A stretch of 64,000 nucleotides of DNA from Paracoccaceae bacterium (GTDB taxonomy: Bacteria; Pseudomonadota; Alphaproteobacteria; Rhodobacterales; Rhodobacteraceae): NCBI GenBank assembly GCA_024304985.1, contig JAMWZC010000002.1:186001-250000 (forward strand). The letters are read 5' to 3'. The notes beneath the pieces are model-generated. The model saw nothing but the letters and a program-made list of their open reading frames with translations. It searched no databases and was not told the origin of the DNA. The number at the start of each line of letters is the position of its first letter. Position 1 is the stretch's first letter. A program made the translations under genes and the position numbers. Shown here one piece after another: positions 9,285 through 17,697 of the stretch.

Positions 9285-10252
9285 TGGACAAGGCACAGAT
9301 ATTCCTGAGCATCGCCCGCCGCGTGATCCGCGCCGAGGCTGACGGGCTCGTCCAATTGGCGGATGGGCTTGGTGGCGAATTCGCCGAAGCGGTCGAGTTG
9401 ATGCTTGGCGCGCGTGGCCGTGTGATCGTATCCGGCATGGGCAAGTCCGGCCATGTCGCGCGCAAGATCGCGGCTACTCTGGCCAGCACCGGGACGCCCG
9501 CACAATTCGTGCATCCAGCCGAGGCCAGTCACGGCGATCTGGGGATGCTGACACCGGATGACGTTCTTCTGATGCTGTCGAATTCCGGCGAAACGCCTGA
9601 ACTGGCCGACATGATCGCCTATTCCCGTCGCTTCGGCATCCCGATGATCGGCGTTGCCAGCCGGGCGGGCTCCACGCTGCTCAAGCAATCCGATGTGGCG
9701 ATTACCTTGCCCCGCGTTGATGAGGCTTGTGGAACGGGTGTCGTTCCCACGACATCCACCACCATGACCCTCGCGCTTGGCGATGCGCTGGCCGTGGCCC
9801 TGATGGAACATCGGCAATTCCAGCCCGAGGATTTCCGCAATTTCCACCCCGGAGGCAAGTTGGGCGCGCAACTCAGCCGCGTGCGTGATCTGATGCATGT
9901 TGGCGATGCACTGCCACTGGTCAGCGGGACAGCCCCGATGGGCGACACATTGCTGGAAATCAGCCGCAAGGGATTTGGCGTGGTCGGCGTGACTGATGCG
10001 GCCGGTTTGCTGACGGGAATCATCACAGATGGTGACCTGCGGCGACATATGGACGGTCTTTTGTCCCTGACCGCCGCGGATGTGATGACCCGCAATCCCC
10101 GCACCATTGGTCCTGATGCGTTGGCCGAGGCGGCTGTTGGCGTGATGAACGAACGCAAGATCACCTGCCTTTTCGTGATCGACAAGGAACTGCCGGGTCG
10201 CGCGGTCGGCTTGCTGCATATCCATGATTGCCTGCGCGTGGGTCTGGGCTGA
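9284..10252 (+). CDS. kdsD: Arabinose-5-phosphate isomerase (KpsF/GutQ family)
   Basis: The 322-residue enzyme interconverts ribulose 5-phosphate and arabinose 5-phosphate, the first committed step to Kdo. The N-terminal SIS domain carries SGMGKSGHVARK (residues 50-61), the histidine-containing PAEASHGDLGM and LSNSGETPEL. Two CBS domains follow (about 210-320). The ATG at 9284 shares one base with the rnd stop (TGATG), which suggests translational coupling. The gene is followed 3 nt later by lptC. Placing Kdo supply before the LPS export genes matches the kdsD-lptC-lptA-lptB order of many Gram-negatives. The kdsC phosphatase of the E. coli order is absent here. Confidence 0.95.
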   Translation: MDKAQIFLSIARRVIRAEADGLVQLADGLGGEFAEAVELMLGARGRVIVSGMGKSGHVARKIAATLASTGTPAQFVHPAEASHGDLGMLTPDDVLLMLSNSGETPELADMIAYSRRFGIPMIGVASRAGSTLLKQSDVAITLPRVDEACGTGVVPTTSTTMTLALGDALAVALMEHRQFQPEDFRNFHPGGKLGAQLSRVRDLMHVGDALPLVSGTAPMGDTLLEISRKGFGVVGVTDAAGLLTGIITDGDLRRHMDGLLSLTAADVMTRNPRTIGPDALAEAAVGVMNERKITCLFVIDKELPGRAVGLLHIHDCLRVGLG

Positions 10253-10255
10253 GAC

Positions 10256-10861
10256 ATGGCCCTGCGCACCAGTCTTCGGTCCCGTGTCATCAACTGGCTG
10301 AAGATCCTTCTGCCACTGACAGCGCTGGCGCTGTTGTCGACATTGTTTCTGCTCTCTCGCACGATTGATCCGACACGCCCCATTCCTGCCGACAGGGCTG
10401 ATCTGGAAAGCCGCACGGGCAGCCAGCAGATCACCGAGCCGACTTTCGCGGGCGCGACCGAGGACGGGCATCTTGTCTCCTTCGTTGCCACAAGTGCCCG
10501 CGTCGACCCGGACCAACCCGAGCGCGTGATCGCAGACAGTATGGCCGCACAGATCGACCTGAGCGAAGGCGGGCGGATCAACATCACCTCTCTGCTCGGT
10601 ACCGTGAACGATATCTCGGGCATCGCCGTGCTGGAAGGCGACGTGGTTCTGATCAGTTCCACCGGCTACCGGATCGAGACCGAAGAACTGACGACCAGCA
10701 TGCGCGAAATCGCGGCCGAATCCGACGGACCTATTACCGGAACCGGACCGCCCGGCCAGTTAGATGCGGGAAAAATGACGATGACATCAGATCCTGAAAC
10801 AGGTGACGTCCATTTGTTTTTCACAAATGGCGTCAAGCTGATATATGATCCGGAAAACTGA
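10256..10861 (+). CDS. lptC: LPS export periplasmic bridge protein LptC
   Basis: The 201-residue protein has a single N-terminal membrane helix (residues about 15-34), followed by a periplasmic beta-jellyroll of the LptC/OstA type. LptC links the inner-membrane LptBFG complex to LptA in the LPS transport bridge. Sequence identity across the family is low, so the assignment leans on topology, length and position between kdsD and lptA-lptB. It starts 3 nt after kdsD and overlaps the start of lptA by 17 nt. The C-terminal part (about residues 170-198, TMTSDPETGDVHLFFTNGV) has the repeating beta-strand look of OstA-like domains. Confidence 0.88.
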   Translation: MALRTSLRSRVINWLKILLPLTALALLSTLFLLSRTIDPTRPIPADRADLESRTGSQQITEPTFAGATEDGHLVSFVATSARVDPDQPERVIADSMAAQIDLSEGGRINITSLLGTVNDISGIAVLEGDVVLISSTGYRIETEELTTSMREIAAESDGPITGTGPPGQLDAGKMTMTSDPETGDVHLFFTNGVKLIYDPEN

Positions 10862-11405
10862 GAAAGACCAACCCGTGCCGCTCGGACACTCGCCCCTGAC
10901 CGCCCCTTCCCTGCTATGTGCTCTGATCCTTGCCCTTGCGATGCTGGGGCCGGCCACGCAGGTGCGGGCACAGACCACGAATCTGGCCTTCGGTGCAATC
11001 CAGCAGGACACGTCCCTACCCGTTGAAGTGACCGCCGATAGCCTTTCTGTCAGCCAGCAGGATGGCACGGCCATTTTTACCGGAAATGTCATCATCATTC
11101 AGGGGGAAATGCGACTGGCCGCGCCGCGCGTGCTGGTCGTCTATGCCGAAGCCTCGGAAGGGCAGCAGGCGCGGATCGCCCGGTTGGAAGCCACAGGTGG
11201 AGTCACGCTGGTCAGCGGCCCCGATGCCGCCGAGGCAGAGAGCGCCGATTACAATGTCGATGACGGTTTTGTCGTCATGCGCGGCAATGTCCTTCTGACA
11301 CAAGGCGCAAGCGCACTTACCTCGGATCTGATGCGGGTCAATCTTGAAGACGGTACGGCGCAGATGGACGGTCGGGTCAAGACGATCCTGCGCGGGGCGG
11401 ATTGA
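10845..11405 (+). CDS. lptA: LPS export periplasmic protein LptA (OstA-like)
   Basis: The 186-residue protein has a hydrophobic signal segment ending near AQTTN (about residue 43) and a mature OstA-type beta domain. Strand repeats such as AIFTGNVIIIQGEMRLAAP and YNVDDGFVVMRGNVLLTQ are typical of LptA, which carries LPS across the periplasm. The ATG at 10845 overlaps lptC by 17 nt. A GTG at 10875 would give a more compact signal peptide (starting MPLGHSP) and is a real alternative. The stop is followed 2 nt later by the lptB ATG, in a tight export operon. Confidence 0.88.
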   Translation: MIRKTEKDQPVPLGHSPLTAPSLLCALILALAMLGPATQVRAQTTNLAFGAIQQDTSLPVEVTADSLSVSQQDGTAIFTGNVIIIQGEMRLAAPRVLVVYAEASEGQQARIARLEATGGVTLVSGPDAAEAESADYNVDDGFVVMRGNVLLTQGASALTSDLMRVNLEDGTAQMDGRVKTILRGAD

Positions 11406-11407
11406 GC

Positions 11408-12166
11408 ATGGCCAAACCTCAATTGACCGTCACCGATGGGAATTCGGGTCTACGGGTCCGACATCTCCGCAAGAGCTACAAGAAACGCGTTGTGATCCGC
11501 GATTTCAGTATGGAGCTGAACCGCGGCGAAGTGGTCGCCCTGCTGGGTCCCAATGGGTCCGGCAAGTCCACGACCTTTTATGCCATAGCCGGCTTGGTCT
11601 ATCCTGAAGGTGGCGAGGTCACTATTGACGGGCAGGATGTGACCAATCTGCCGATGTATCGTCGCGCAAAGATGGGGATCGGTTACCTGCCGCAGGAGAT
11701 GTCGATTTTCCGCGGCCTGTCCGTCGAAGACAATATCGGGGCTATCCTCGATATCTCGATCAAGGATAGCCACAAACGACGCGAACGACTGGAAGAGTTG
11801 CTCTCCGAGTTCTCGATCGAACATCTGCGCCGCGCTCCGGCCCTGGCGCTGTCGGGTGGTGAACGGCGGCGGGTCGAGATTGCCCGGTGTCTGGCTGCCA
11901 ATCCCAAATATCTGCTGTTGGACGAACCCTTCGCCGGGGTCGATCCCATCAGCGTGGGTGATATCCGCCATCTGGTCGCGGATCTCAAGAAACGTGGCAT
12001 CGGTGTTCTGATCACAGATCACAACGTGCGCGAAACCCTCGAGATCGTGGACCGGGCCTATATCCTGCATGATGGCAAAGTCCTCATGTCCGGTACCCCC
12101 GACGAAGTCGTGCGCAACGAGAACGTGCGGCGCGTCTATCTGGGCGACAGTTTCCGCATCTCGTGA
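11408..12166 (+). CDS. lptB: LPS export ABC transporter ATPase LptB
   Basis: The 252-residue cytoplasmic ATPase powers LPS extraction by LptBFG. Walker A is GPNGSGKST (residues 47-55), the signature is LSGGERRRVEIAR, and Walker B is LLLDEPFAGVDP, with an ITDHNVRE switch region. The family hallmark YLPQEMSIFRGLSV follows the Walker A region. I use the ATG at 11408. The in-frame TTG at 11402 overlaps the lptA stop and is less likely. The membrane partners lptF and lptG are not in this window. Unlike in E. coli, no rpoN follows. Confidence 0.97.
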   Translation: MAKPQLTVTDGNSGLRVRHLRKSYKKRVVIRDFSMELNRGEVVALLGPNGSGKSTTFYAIAGLVYPEGGEVTIDGQDVTNLPMYRRAKMGIGYLPQEMSIFRGLSVEDNIGAILDISIKDSHKRRERLEELLSEFSIEHLRRAPALALSGGERRRVEIARCLAANPKYLLLDEPFAGVDPISVGDIRHLVADLKKRGIGVLITDHNVRETLEIVDRAYILHDGKVLMSGTPDEVVRNENVRRVYLGDSFRIS

Positions 12167-12227
12167 CATCCGTCCCCCGTGGAAACGGTCTTGTGCCCGC
12201 AAGCATCCGCTCGCGCATTTGTTCTGA

Positions 12228-12257
12228 TTGACAGACCCCCATACCTTCCTCTCCAAT
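12228..12257 (+). promoter_or_regulatory. Candidate promoter for hpf-ptsN
   Basis: A perfect TTGACA (12228-12233) is followed after 18 nt by TCCAAT (12252-12257, four of six matches to the -10). It lies in the 257-bp gap between lptB and hpf, where no other gene can be supported. Expression from here would leave a leader of about 160 nt. Confidence 0.4.
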
Positions 12258-12423
12258 AGAAGAATGACAGTCGTGTATGCAGCTCCCGTTTCATTGGTCG
12301 CCTTTCCATTATGGCAAGGCCGGGGTCGAACTGCACGAGGGTCGCAATCCAGCATTCGGGCGTGACGGAACCGCGGCGGCACAGCCACGGACGCACCCCG
12401 ATTTGTCATGCAAAGGAGACATG

Positions 12424-12990
12424 ATGCGCTATCAGATCAGTGGCAAGCAAATCGACATCGGCGAGGCCCTTCAGACCCATGTGAAGGATGAGATGGGGAT
12501 CGTGATGGCAAAGTATTCGCAGCGTCCCACCGATGCGACTGTCGTTTTCTCGAAATCCGCACATGAATTCGTCTGCGAGGCGACCGTCCATCTGTCCAGT
12601 GGCCTGACCGCTGCTGCCAAGGCCCATGCCACCGAAATCTATGCCGCTTTCGACGCGTGCAATGAAAAGATGGACAAGCAACTGCGCCGCTACAAGCGTC
12701 GGTTGAAAGATCACCACCGCGAATGGACCGAGCCGGTTGAAATCATGGAGGCGTCCTCGTATATCCTCGCGGCTGAGGGGAATGACGAGGATTCGGAGCC
12801 TGCGACGCTGCAACCGATGATCATCGCCGAGATGGAGACGAAAATACCGTCTCTATCCGTGGGTGAGGCGGTCATGCAGATGGAGCTTGCAGGAGCACCG
12901 GTTCTGGTTTTCCGAAATGAAGGAAAAGAAGGGGTCAATGTGGTATACCGTCGTGAAGACGGCAATATCGGATGGATTGACCCGCGATAG
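12424..12990 (+). CDS. hpf: Ribosome hibernation promoting factor, long form
   Basis: The 188-residue long-type Hpf (S30AE family) has an N-terminal S30AE domain (residues 1-about 95) that binds the 30S subunit. An acidic linker (GNDEDSEPA) leads to a C-terminal dimerisation domain ending in VVYRREDGNIGWIDPR. The long form promotes 100S ribosome dimers in stationary phase. Two ATGs are adjacent (12421 and 12424). The second has the better spacing from AAGGAG, so it is preferred. The frame stays open upstream to 12277, but that stretch has no start signal. ptsN follows after 39 nt, a pairing seen widely in proteobacteria. Confidence 0.96.
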   Translation: MRYQISGKQIDIGEALQTHVKDEMGIVMAKYSQRPTDATVVFSKSAHEFVCEATVHLSSGLTAAAKAHATEIYAAFDACNEKMDKQLRRYKRRLKDHHREWTEPVEIMEASSYILAAEGNDEDSEPATLQPMIIAEMETKIPSLSVGEAVMQMELAGAPVLVFRNEGKEGVNVVYRREDGNIGWIDPR

Positions 12991-13029
12991 CAACTGTCGC
13001 GGCCCCCGCAACCGGAGCGTTGAGCGAAC

Positions 13030-13494
13030 ATGAAGATTTCGACCATCCTCAGGCCGGAGGCCGTGAAGGTGATTACCTCGGCCACCAGCAAGAAGCGCGT
13101 TCTTCATGATCTCGGTGACATGGCGGCATCGGTCTACAAGATCAATGCCGCCGCCGCCGTCGAGGCGCTGATGGAGCGCGAGACGCTGGGACCAACGGGC
13201 GTGGGCCACGGTGTGGCCCTGCCCCACGCCCGCATCGCCGGGCTGGATTCGGTGCAAGGTGCCTTCATGCTGCTGGAAAAGCCGATCGACTTCGACGCGG
13301 TCGATCGTGCGCCGGTGGATATCATCTTCGCCCTGTTTGCACCTGAAGACGCGGGGGTGGAACACCTGAAGGCGCTGGCGCTTGTGTCACGCACCCTGCG
13401 CGAAGCGTCCGTTTGCACCAAGCTGCGGGCCAATACCGATCCCGGCACACTTTACACCATTCTTACCGAAGCGCCCGCAGTTCAGGCGGCCTGA
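13030..13494 (+). CDS. ptsN: PTS IIA-like nitrogen-regulatory protein
   Basis: The 154-residue EIIA-Ntr protein is the terminal phosphoacceptor of the nitrogen PTS. The conserved phosphorylation site is the histidine of GVALPHARI (near residue 66). The protein is cytoplasmic and usually regulatory, affecting potassium and nitrogen metabolism and stringent signalling rather than sugar import. It is the last gene of the lpt-hpf-ptsN run. Its stop lies 9 nt from the end of the convergent sulfotransferase gene, with no terminator between them. PtsP and NPr partners are not in the window. Confidence 0.95.
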   Translation: MKISTILRPEAVKVITSATSKKRVLHDLGDMAASVYKINAAAAVEALMERETLGPTGVGHGVALPHARIAGLDSVQGAFMLLEKPIDFDAVDRAPVDIIFALFAPEDAGVEHLKALALVSRTLREASVCTKLRANTDPGTLYTILTEAPAVQAA

Positions 13495-13503
13495 TCCGCT
13501 CAG

Positions 13504-14946
13504 TCAGGACGTGGCCGCCCACGGCCCGAAGCCGAAGGCGATGTAGTCGCGTTGATAGATGGTGCTAACCAGTTCCTCGATCTCGGAATCATGGATGTCG
13601 GCCAAGGCAAAGGGCTGATCCGGCGGCACCTCCTGCGGGGTCGCAGGATCTGGATGCCCCAATTGCTGTGCCAGAGCCGGAAGATACACCTCGATCTCAT
13701 TCTCGCGCAGGATCATGTCAGGCAGGGCGAACTGGGCATAACCCTGCAATACCTGCATCTGCGTGGCCCAGGCTGCATCTACCCGCACCGATGTCTGACC
13801 CGCCAGATTGACCTTCAGAAACTCCAGAAACGCCATAAATGCGTCGCGATGCGCTTGCCTGTCATAGTCCGGGCCGGGTGCATCCTTGGGGATCGGCACA
13901 GCGTATGATTTCCTCAGGATCTTGCGGATTTCAGCATAATGACCCGGACCCGTCATCAAGATGCGCTCGCAGAAAGCGGCATGAGCCCGCGCTACCGGAT
14001 GACGCAGGACGGTAAAGCTGCGATGGCCGGTATGGCCGCGCATCCACTGACGCAGGGTTTTCTGCGTAAAACCACTGTTCAGACTATCTGGGTTGATCCC
14101 GTCCAGATCGGCCATCCACTGCAAAACCTGCGTCTCTGGGCCAGAGCGGATCGGCAGATACAGCAGCGGCGTGTGTTTTGCCGCGACATATCCCGGCACG
14201 GCCGCCCCGCGGCGTGGCTCGAAGTTCGGGGTGCGTGTCAGGTTGAACCGATCCAGCCGCGCCAGCGCATCGGCCATCTGATCAAAGTTCCGCACCTTCT
14301 CGGACAATGGCTCGGGGTTCTGCTTCTTCAGGCTTTCATCAAGGCTTTCAAGCTGATGATCTATGCCCAGAAACCGCGCCAAGCCGTTCATCACAGACAC
14401 GTCCTGCAGATCCTCATAGGCAACATAGAAAGCCGTCTGCCCGGTGGTCTGCAAGGCGTGCAGCAATCGGACTTGAAACTCTTGCAGGGCAGTCAGATGC
14501 GCTTCGAACTCGGCCCGGTCAAAGACGGCCATCGCATCCTTGCGCTTGCTCACATTGGTCAGCTTCCACTGACCCGTGGCCTGCGCGATCTTCCATGAAA
14601 CATAGCTGTCCACGGGGTTTCTTGTCAGGATGATCTTGGCACAGCGTGGGTCCGGCAGCGACAGATCAAGAACCCGCGGGTCGTGGTCGTGGAAAAAACG
14701 GAATCCGCCAAGTCCATCGCTGCCATGCTTGACCGCTTCGATCAGCCGGGCAGGATTGGCATCACGCATGGGCTGCGTGATGCCCAGAATCTCGGTCCTG
14801 TTGGGATAGCCGATGAAATGGGGATTGAATGCTTCTCCATGACAGGCCAGCCCGGCATAGGCATTCAGGTTCGTCTCAAGGAAATTCGAACCCGTCCGCA
14901 TCTCGGCAAAAACGATGAAATAATCGAACCGATCTGACATCTTCAT
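13504..14946 (-). CDS. NodH-like sulfotransferase with two sulfotransferase-type halves
   Basis: The 480-residue protein begins with a PAPS-dependent sulfotransferase domain. The 5'-phosphosulfate loop is EMRTGSNFLETNL (residues 15-27) and the 3'-phosphate site is TRNPVDSYVSWK (108-119). The second half repeats the layout: a degenerate loop PIRSGPETQVLQ (265-276) and FTVLRHPVARAHAAF (311-325), which again resembles a 3'-phosphate site. Typical NodH-type enzymes have about 250 residues, so this looks like two fused or duplicated domains, the second possibly inactive or a substrate-binding half. The ATG overlaps the upstream GT14-like stop by 4 nt (ATGA). The gene is last in the minus-strand glycan block, and its likely product is a sulfated surface glycan. 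The acceptor is unknown. Confidence 0.82.
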   Translation of the reverse strand: MKMSDRFDYFIVFAEMRTGSNFLETNLNAYAGLACHGEAFNPHFIGYPNRTEILGITQPMRDANPARLIEAVKHGSDGLGGFRFFHDHDPRVLDLSLPDPRCAKIILTRNPVDSYVSWKIAQATGQWKLTNVSKRKDAMAVFDRAEFEAHLTALQEFQVRLLHALQTTGQTAFYVAYEDLQDVSVMNGLARFLGIDHQLESLDESLKKQNPEPLSEKVRNFDQMADALARLDRFNLTRTPNFEPRRGAAVPGYVAAKHTPLLYLPIRSGPETQVLQWMADLDGINPDSLNSGFTQKTLRQWMRGHTGHRSFTVLRHPVARAHAAFCERILMTGPGHYAEIRKILRKSYAVPIPKDAPGPDYDRQAHRDAFMAFLEFLKVNLAGQTSVRVDAAWATQMQVLQGYAQFALPDMILRENEIEVYLPALAQQLGHPDPATPQEVPPDQPFALADIHDSEIEELVSTIYQRDYIAFGFGPWAATS

Positions 14947-16640
14947 CGCACCAGATAAGGTTTGCGCGAGGACTGTGTCGGCGGCTGTATGTCACGCGCC
15001 ACAGGGAAATCGCCCATCAGATAGGGGTGCATCCCTTGGTTCTTGAGATTTTGCAGAAACTGTCCGAAACCTTCAAGGTCTGCCATCTTGGGCACTTCGG
15101 ACAGCCGGCGCAGACCACGGTTCCCGATTTCATCCAGGATGGTTTGCAGTGGCTCCATCGGGGCCTCGATGAACTCGGCCATGGTCCAGATCCGCACACG
15201 CGCCTTCACATAAGGTGAACGCAAAATATCCAGATGATCGCTTTCCACCTTCTGAAGAAGGGCTGCATCCTTGCGGATATCCGCGAAATTCCGGTTGGAC
15301 CGAAACAGCGGCACCGCCCAAGCCCCCGAGATGACCGAGATCTGCGCGTTCGGGTCCTTGGCGATCTGCCAGCTGATCGCCTGCGTGTCAGCAGGTCCGA
15401 ACTGGAAACACTGACGCTCGCCCCGGGTGTTCCAGATCAGATTGCAAAGAAAGGACCGCGGATTGTAGTCGCGCAGCTTTGCGCTGTCAGACAGGCCACC
15501 ATTCATGACACTGTAACCACCGGCGAATTCGACGCGATCAGGTGCGAACAGATGGCCGTGGACCCGTGCGCCCGTTGCCTTGGTCAGCCAACTCTCGAAA
15601 TCCTCGAAAAGGTCCGAGAAACCTTCGAACACCGAATAGGGGCCCGAAGTGACGCCATTCTCCCAACCTTCGTTTGGAAAGCGGCTTTGCATATAGAGAC
15701 CCGCACGCCCGCGCGTCCGCCTGTCTACGGCCTTGGCGAAGATCCGGTCAATCTTGCCGGGGTTCGGTTCCGTCCTCTTCATTGCTCCTGCGGCATCTGT
15801 CAGGAACACTTCATAGAGGCGATTGGCATGTGGCCAGATCTTGCGCGCCACGAAACAGTCCGAGCGGCGCAGCAACTGCAAGTGATCATCATAGAAGATA
15901 TGTGGCTTGCCCTGAAAATCGAACTTGCTCAGCGTCAGGGATCGGCTTTCGATCTGGCTGGAATAGAGCCTTGCGAGGGACTGGAAATAGCTTTCATCCG
16001 GGATCCACACGCGTTTGAAGAACCTGTCATAGGTGGCACGCTCAGGGTCCTGCAGAATGGCGGACAGCGTCTGTCGTGTCAGGCACCACCATTGGCTGCC
16101 CATATGAGGGACAAGACCGTTCGGCATCTTTCGCTTGAGGCCAAGCCTGCGTTGCAGCTTGACGAAACTGTCGAACAGAAAGCGATGACGTTTCCAAGAG
16201 AACGGAAATCGCAGGGTGAAGCGTTCCTGATCAAGACCGCCGACAGTCCAGGGAACATCCGCTGTCGTGGCGCTCTCGATGAAATCCGTCCGGGGGCGCG
16301 CTGCAAGGTAATCAATCAACTCCTGCACCGGGCGCAGCGGAAGGCAGGAGCCAGACGCGAGATAGACATGCCGCACGTCCGCAAACTCAGCCAACATCAG
16401 TTCCGATGCAGCCTGAGAGGCGGCCACGATCCCCCATGTGCCCCATTCACACCGGTGCCGTTTCGAGAAACGCACACGCGGTAGATCGGACAGGGATTCG
16501 ACAAAAGCCGTGTAGGTCTTTTTGGGGACTGACCGATCCACATGGATAACCACCGGGCACCCGCTAGCCGACCAGTGCCGTGCCACCTGCTCGGCCCGGC
16601 CCAGCGCCGTGTGTACCAGCATCACGATCCCGACGGTCAT
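14943..16640 (-). CDS. Core-2/I-branching-type (GT14-like) glycosyltransferase with large C-terminal extension
   Basis: The 565-residue protein resembles the GT14 beta-1,6-N-acetylglucosaminyltransferase family in its N-terminal part. Visible features are MLVHTALGRAEQV, IHVDRSVPKK, the HVYLASGSCLPLRP region (about residues 90-105), MGSQWWCLTR and a WIPDESYFQ motif with the probable catalytic acid. The remaining 260 or so residues form a second domain (about 300-565), which I recognise only as a conserved alphaproteobacterial extension of unassigned function. The start overlaps the upstream gene's stop by 4 nt, and the stop overlaps the sulfotransferase start by 4 nt. The three genes are therefore probably translationally coupled. 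The sugar transferred cannot be read from the sequence. Confidence 0.78.
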   Translation of the reverse strand: MTVGIVMLVHTALGRAEQVARHWSASGCPVVIHVDRSVPKKTYTAFVESLSDLPRVRFSKRHRCEWGTWGIVAASQAASELMLAEFADVRHVYLASGSCLPLRPVQELIDYLAARPRTDFIESATTADVPWTVGGLDQERFTLRFPFSWKRHRFLFDSFVKLQRRLGLKRKMPNGLVPHMGSQWWCLTRQTLSAILQDPERATYDRFFKRVWIPDESYFQSLARLYSSQIESRSLTLSKFDFQGKPHIFYDDHLQLLRRSDCFVARKIWPHANRLYEVFLTDAAGAMKRTEPNPGKIDRIFAKAVDRRTRGRAGLYMQSRFPNEGWENGVTSGPYSVFEGFSDLFEDFESWLTKATGARVHGHLFAPDRVEFAGGYSVMNGGLSDSAKLRDYNPRSFLCNLIWNTRGERQCFQFGPADTQAISWQIAKDPNAQISVISGAWAVPLFRSNRNFADIRKDAALLQKVESDHLDILRSPYVKARVRIWTMAEFIEAPMEPLQTILDEIGNRGLRRLSEVPKMADLEGFGQFLQNLKNQGMHPYLMGDFPVARDIQPPTQSSRKPYLVR

Positions 16641-17647
16641 GCCCAGTTTCCTTTGGACATGAGCCCCAGAATTTCAAGCTGGCGCCAGTTGATGTACTTC
16701 TCGGACCACTTGCACCACAGATCCGGGTTTGACTTGAGGTTTTCCGCATAGGCCTTGTATTCGACCGAAGCGGCATAGTGCTGTTTGCGCGACAGTTCCT
16801 CTGCCGCCTTGACCGAGAACGTGTCCAGGAACTTGGCATGCAGCAACACACCGCTGGCCTTTTCGCCACCCCATTCGTCATAGACAAGATTCAAGCCCCG
16901 CGGCAGCAACATGTGGGTCGAACTCACATAGGCGTAGCGCCGATCCCACTTCACCAGCGGGATCTTGTTCAGAGCGGGTGCTTTTTCCGGTTTGTCGGGA
17001 AAGAAGACACGACTGCGCGGCCCGCCCTGAATCCACAGGTTGCCGAAGCGCTTGTTCCGCGAGATGCTGTAATTGCCCGCGTCGAACCAGTTCGCGATTT
17101 CCATCGGGTCCTGGCCTGCCTGATAGGGTTGCGCGTCCAGAGGTCCCTTGGGATACATGTCCAGAAGCATGGCCGAAAACGACTTGATGGATGAGGCATC
17201 AAGCCAGTCCGTCAAAGCCCTGAGCGGTCGTGTATCGCAGAACGGATAGATCAGGAATTCGTCAGGGTCTACGACCAGCGACCAATGCCCGTGGGCATGG
17301 CGGGTCTGTAGCCAGTTGAGCCAATCCACCCCGAAACGCGCGCGCTTGTAGCTGTGCCGCGTGTGCCAGAGCGAGACATCTGGCTGATCCGCCAGATAAT
17401 CATAGGAACCGTCCGTGCTGTCGTTGTCGACCAGCAGGAAGTGGTTCACCCCCATATCTCGGTAATATTGAAGGAAATACGGCAGACGGATCTGTTCATT
17501 CCGCATGGTCGAGAAGAGCAGGATATCACCTGGCTTGATTTTGCCTGTCCGGTCCGTGACAGGGCGCAGTTCCCGCCGCTTGCGCCAGGCACGCAACAGC
17601 CAGCGCTTGCGCTGAAGCCGCAGACGATATGACTGCCAGACGCCCAA
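16637..17647 (-). CDS. Glycosyltransferase family 2-like protein (GT92-type)
   Basis: The 336-residue protein has a GT-A fold pattern. STMRNEQIRLPYFLQYYRDM is followed by VDNDSTDGSYDYL and by a DPDEFL metal-binding motif (near residue 128). These mark the Glyco_tranf_2_4/GT92-like group, often annotated as glycosyltransferase family 2. The start is a TTG at 17647. An in-frame TAG lies just upstream, AGGGAAGG precedes the TTG at good spacing, and the resulting N terminus (MGVWQSYRLRLQRK) fits the family. No ATG occurs until codon 48. It sits 50 nt after the GT4 gene and overlaps the GT14-like gene by 4 nt. Confidence 0.82.
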   Translation of the reverse strand: MGVWQSYRLRLQRKRWLLRAWRKRRELRPVTDRTGKIKPGDILLFSTMRNEQIRLPYFLQYYRDMGVNHFLLVDNDSTDGSYDYLADQPDVSLWHTRHSYKRARFGVDWLNWLQTRHAHGHWSLVVDPDEFLIYPFCDTRPLRALTDWLDASSIKSFSAMLLDMYPKGPLDAQPYQAGQDPMEIANWFDAGNYSISRNKRFGNLWIQGGPRSRVFFPDKPEKAPALNKIPLVKWDRRYAYVSSTHMLLPRGLNLVYDEWGGEKASGVLLHAKFLDTFSVKAAEELSRKQHYAASVEYKAYAENLKSNPDLWCKWSEKYINWRQLEILGLMSKGNWA

Positions 17648-17697
17648 ACCGTGCCTTCCCTACCTCGACGTTGCCCATGTGGGCTCACGCCACTCAA

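Noticed and set aside
12277-12423. Upstream extension of hpf by 49 codons.
   Set aside because: There is no ribosome site at 12277 and no resemblance to Hpf. AAGGAG directly precedes the ATG pair at 12421/12424.
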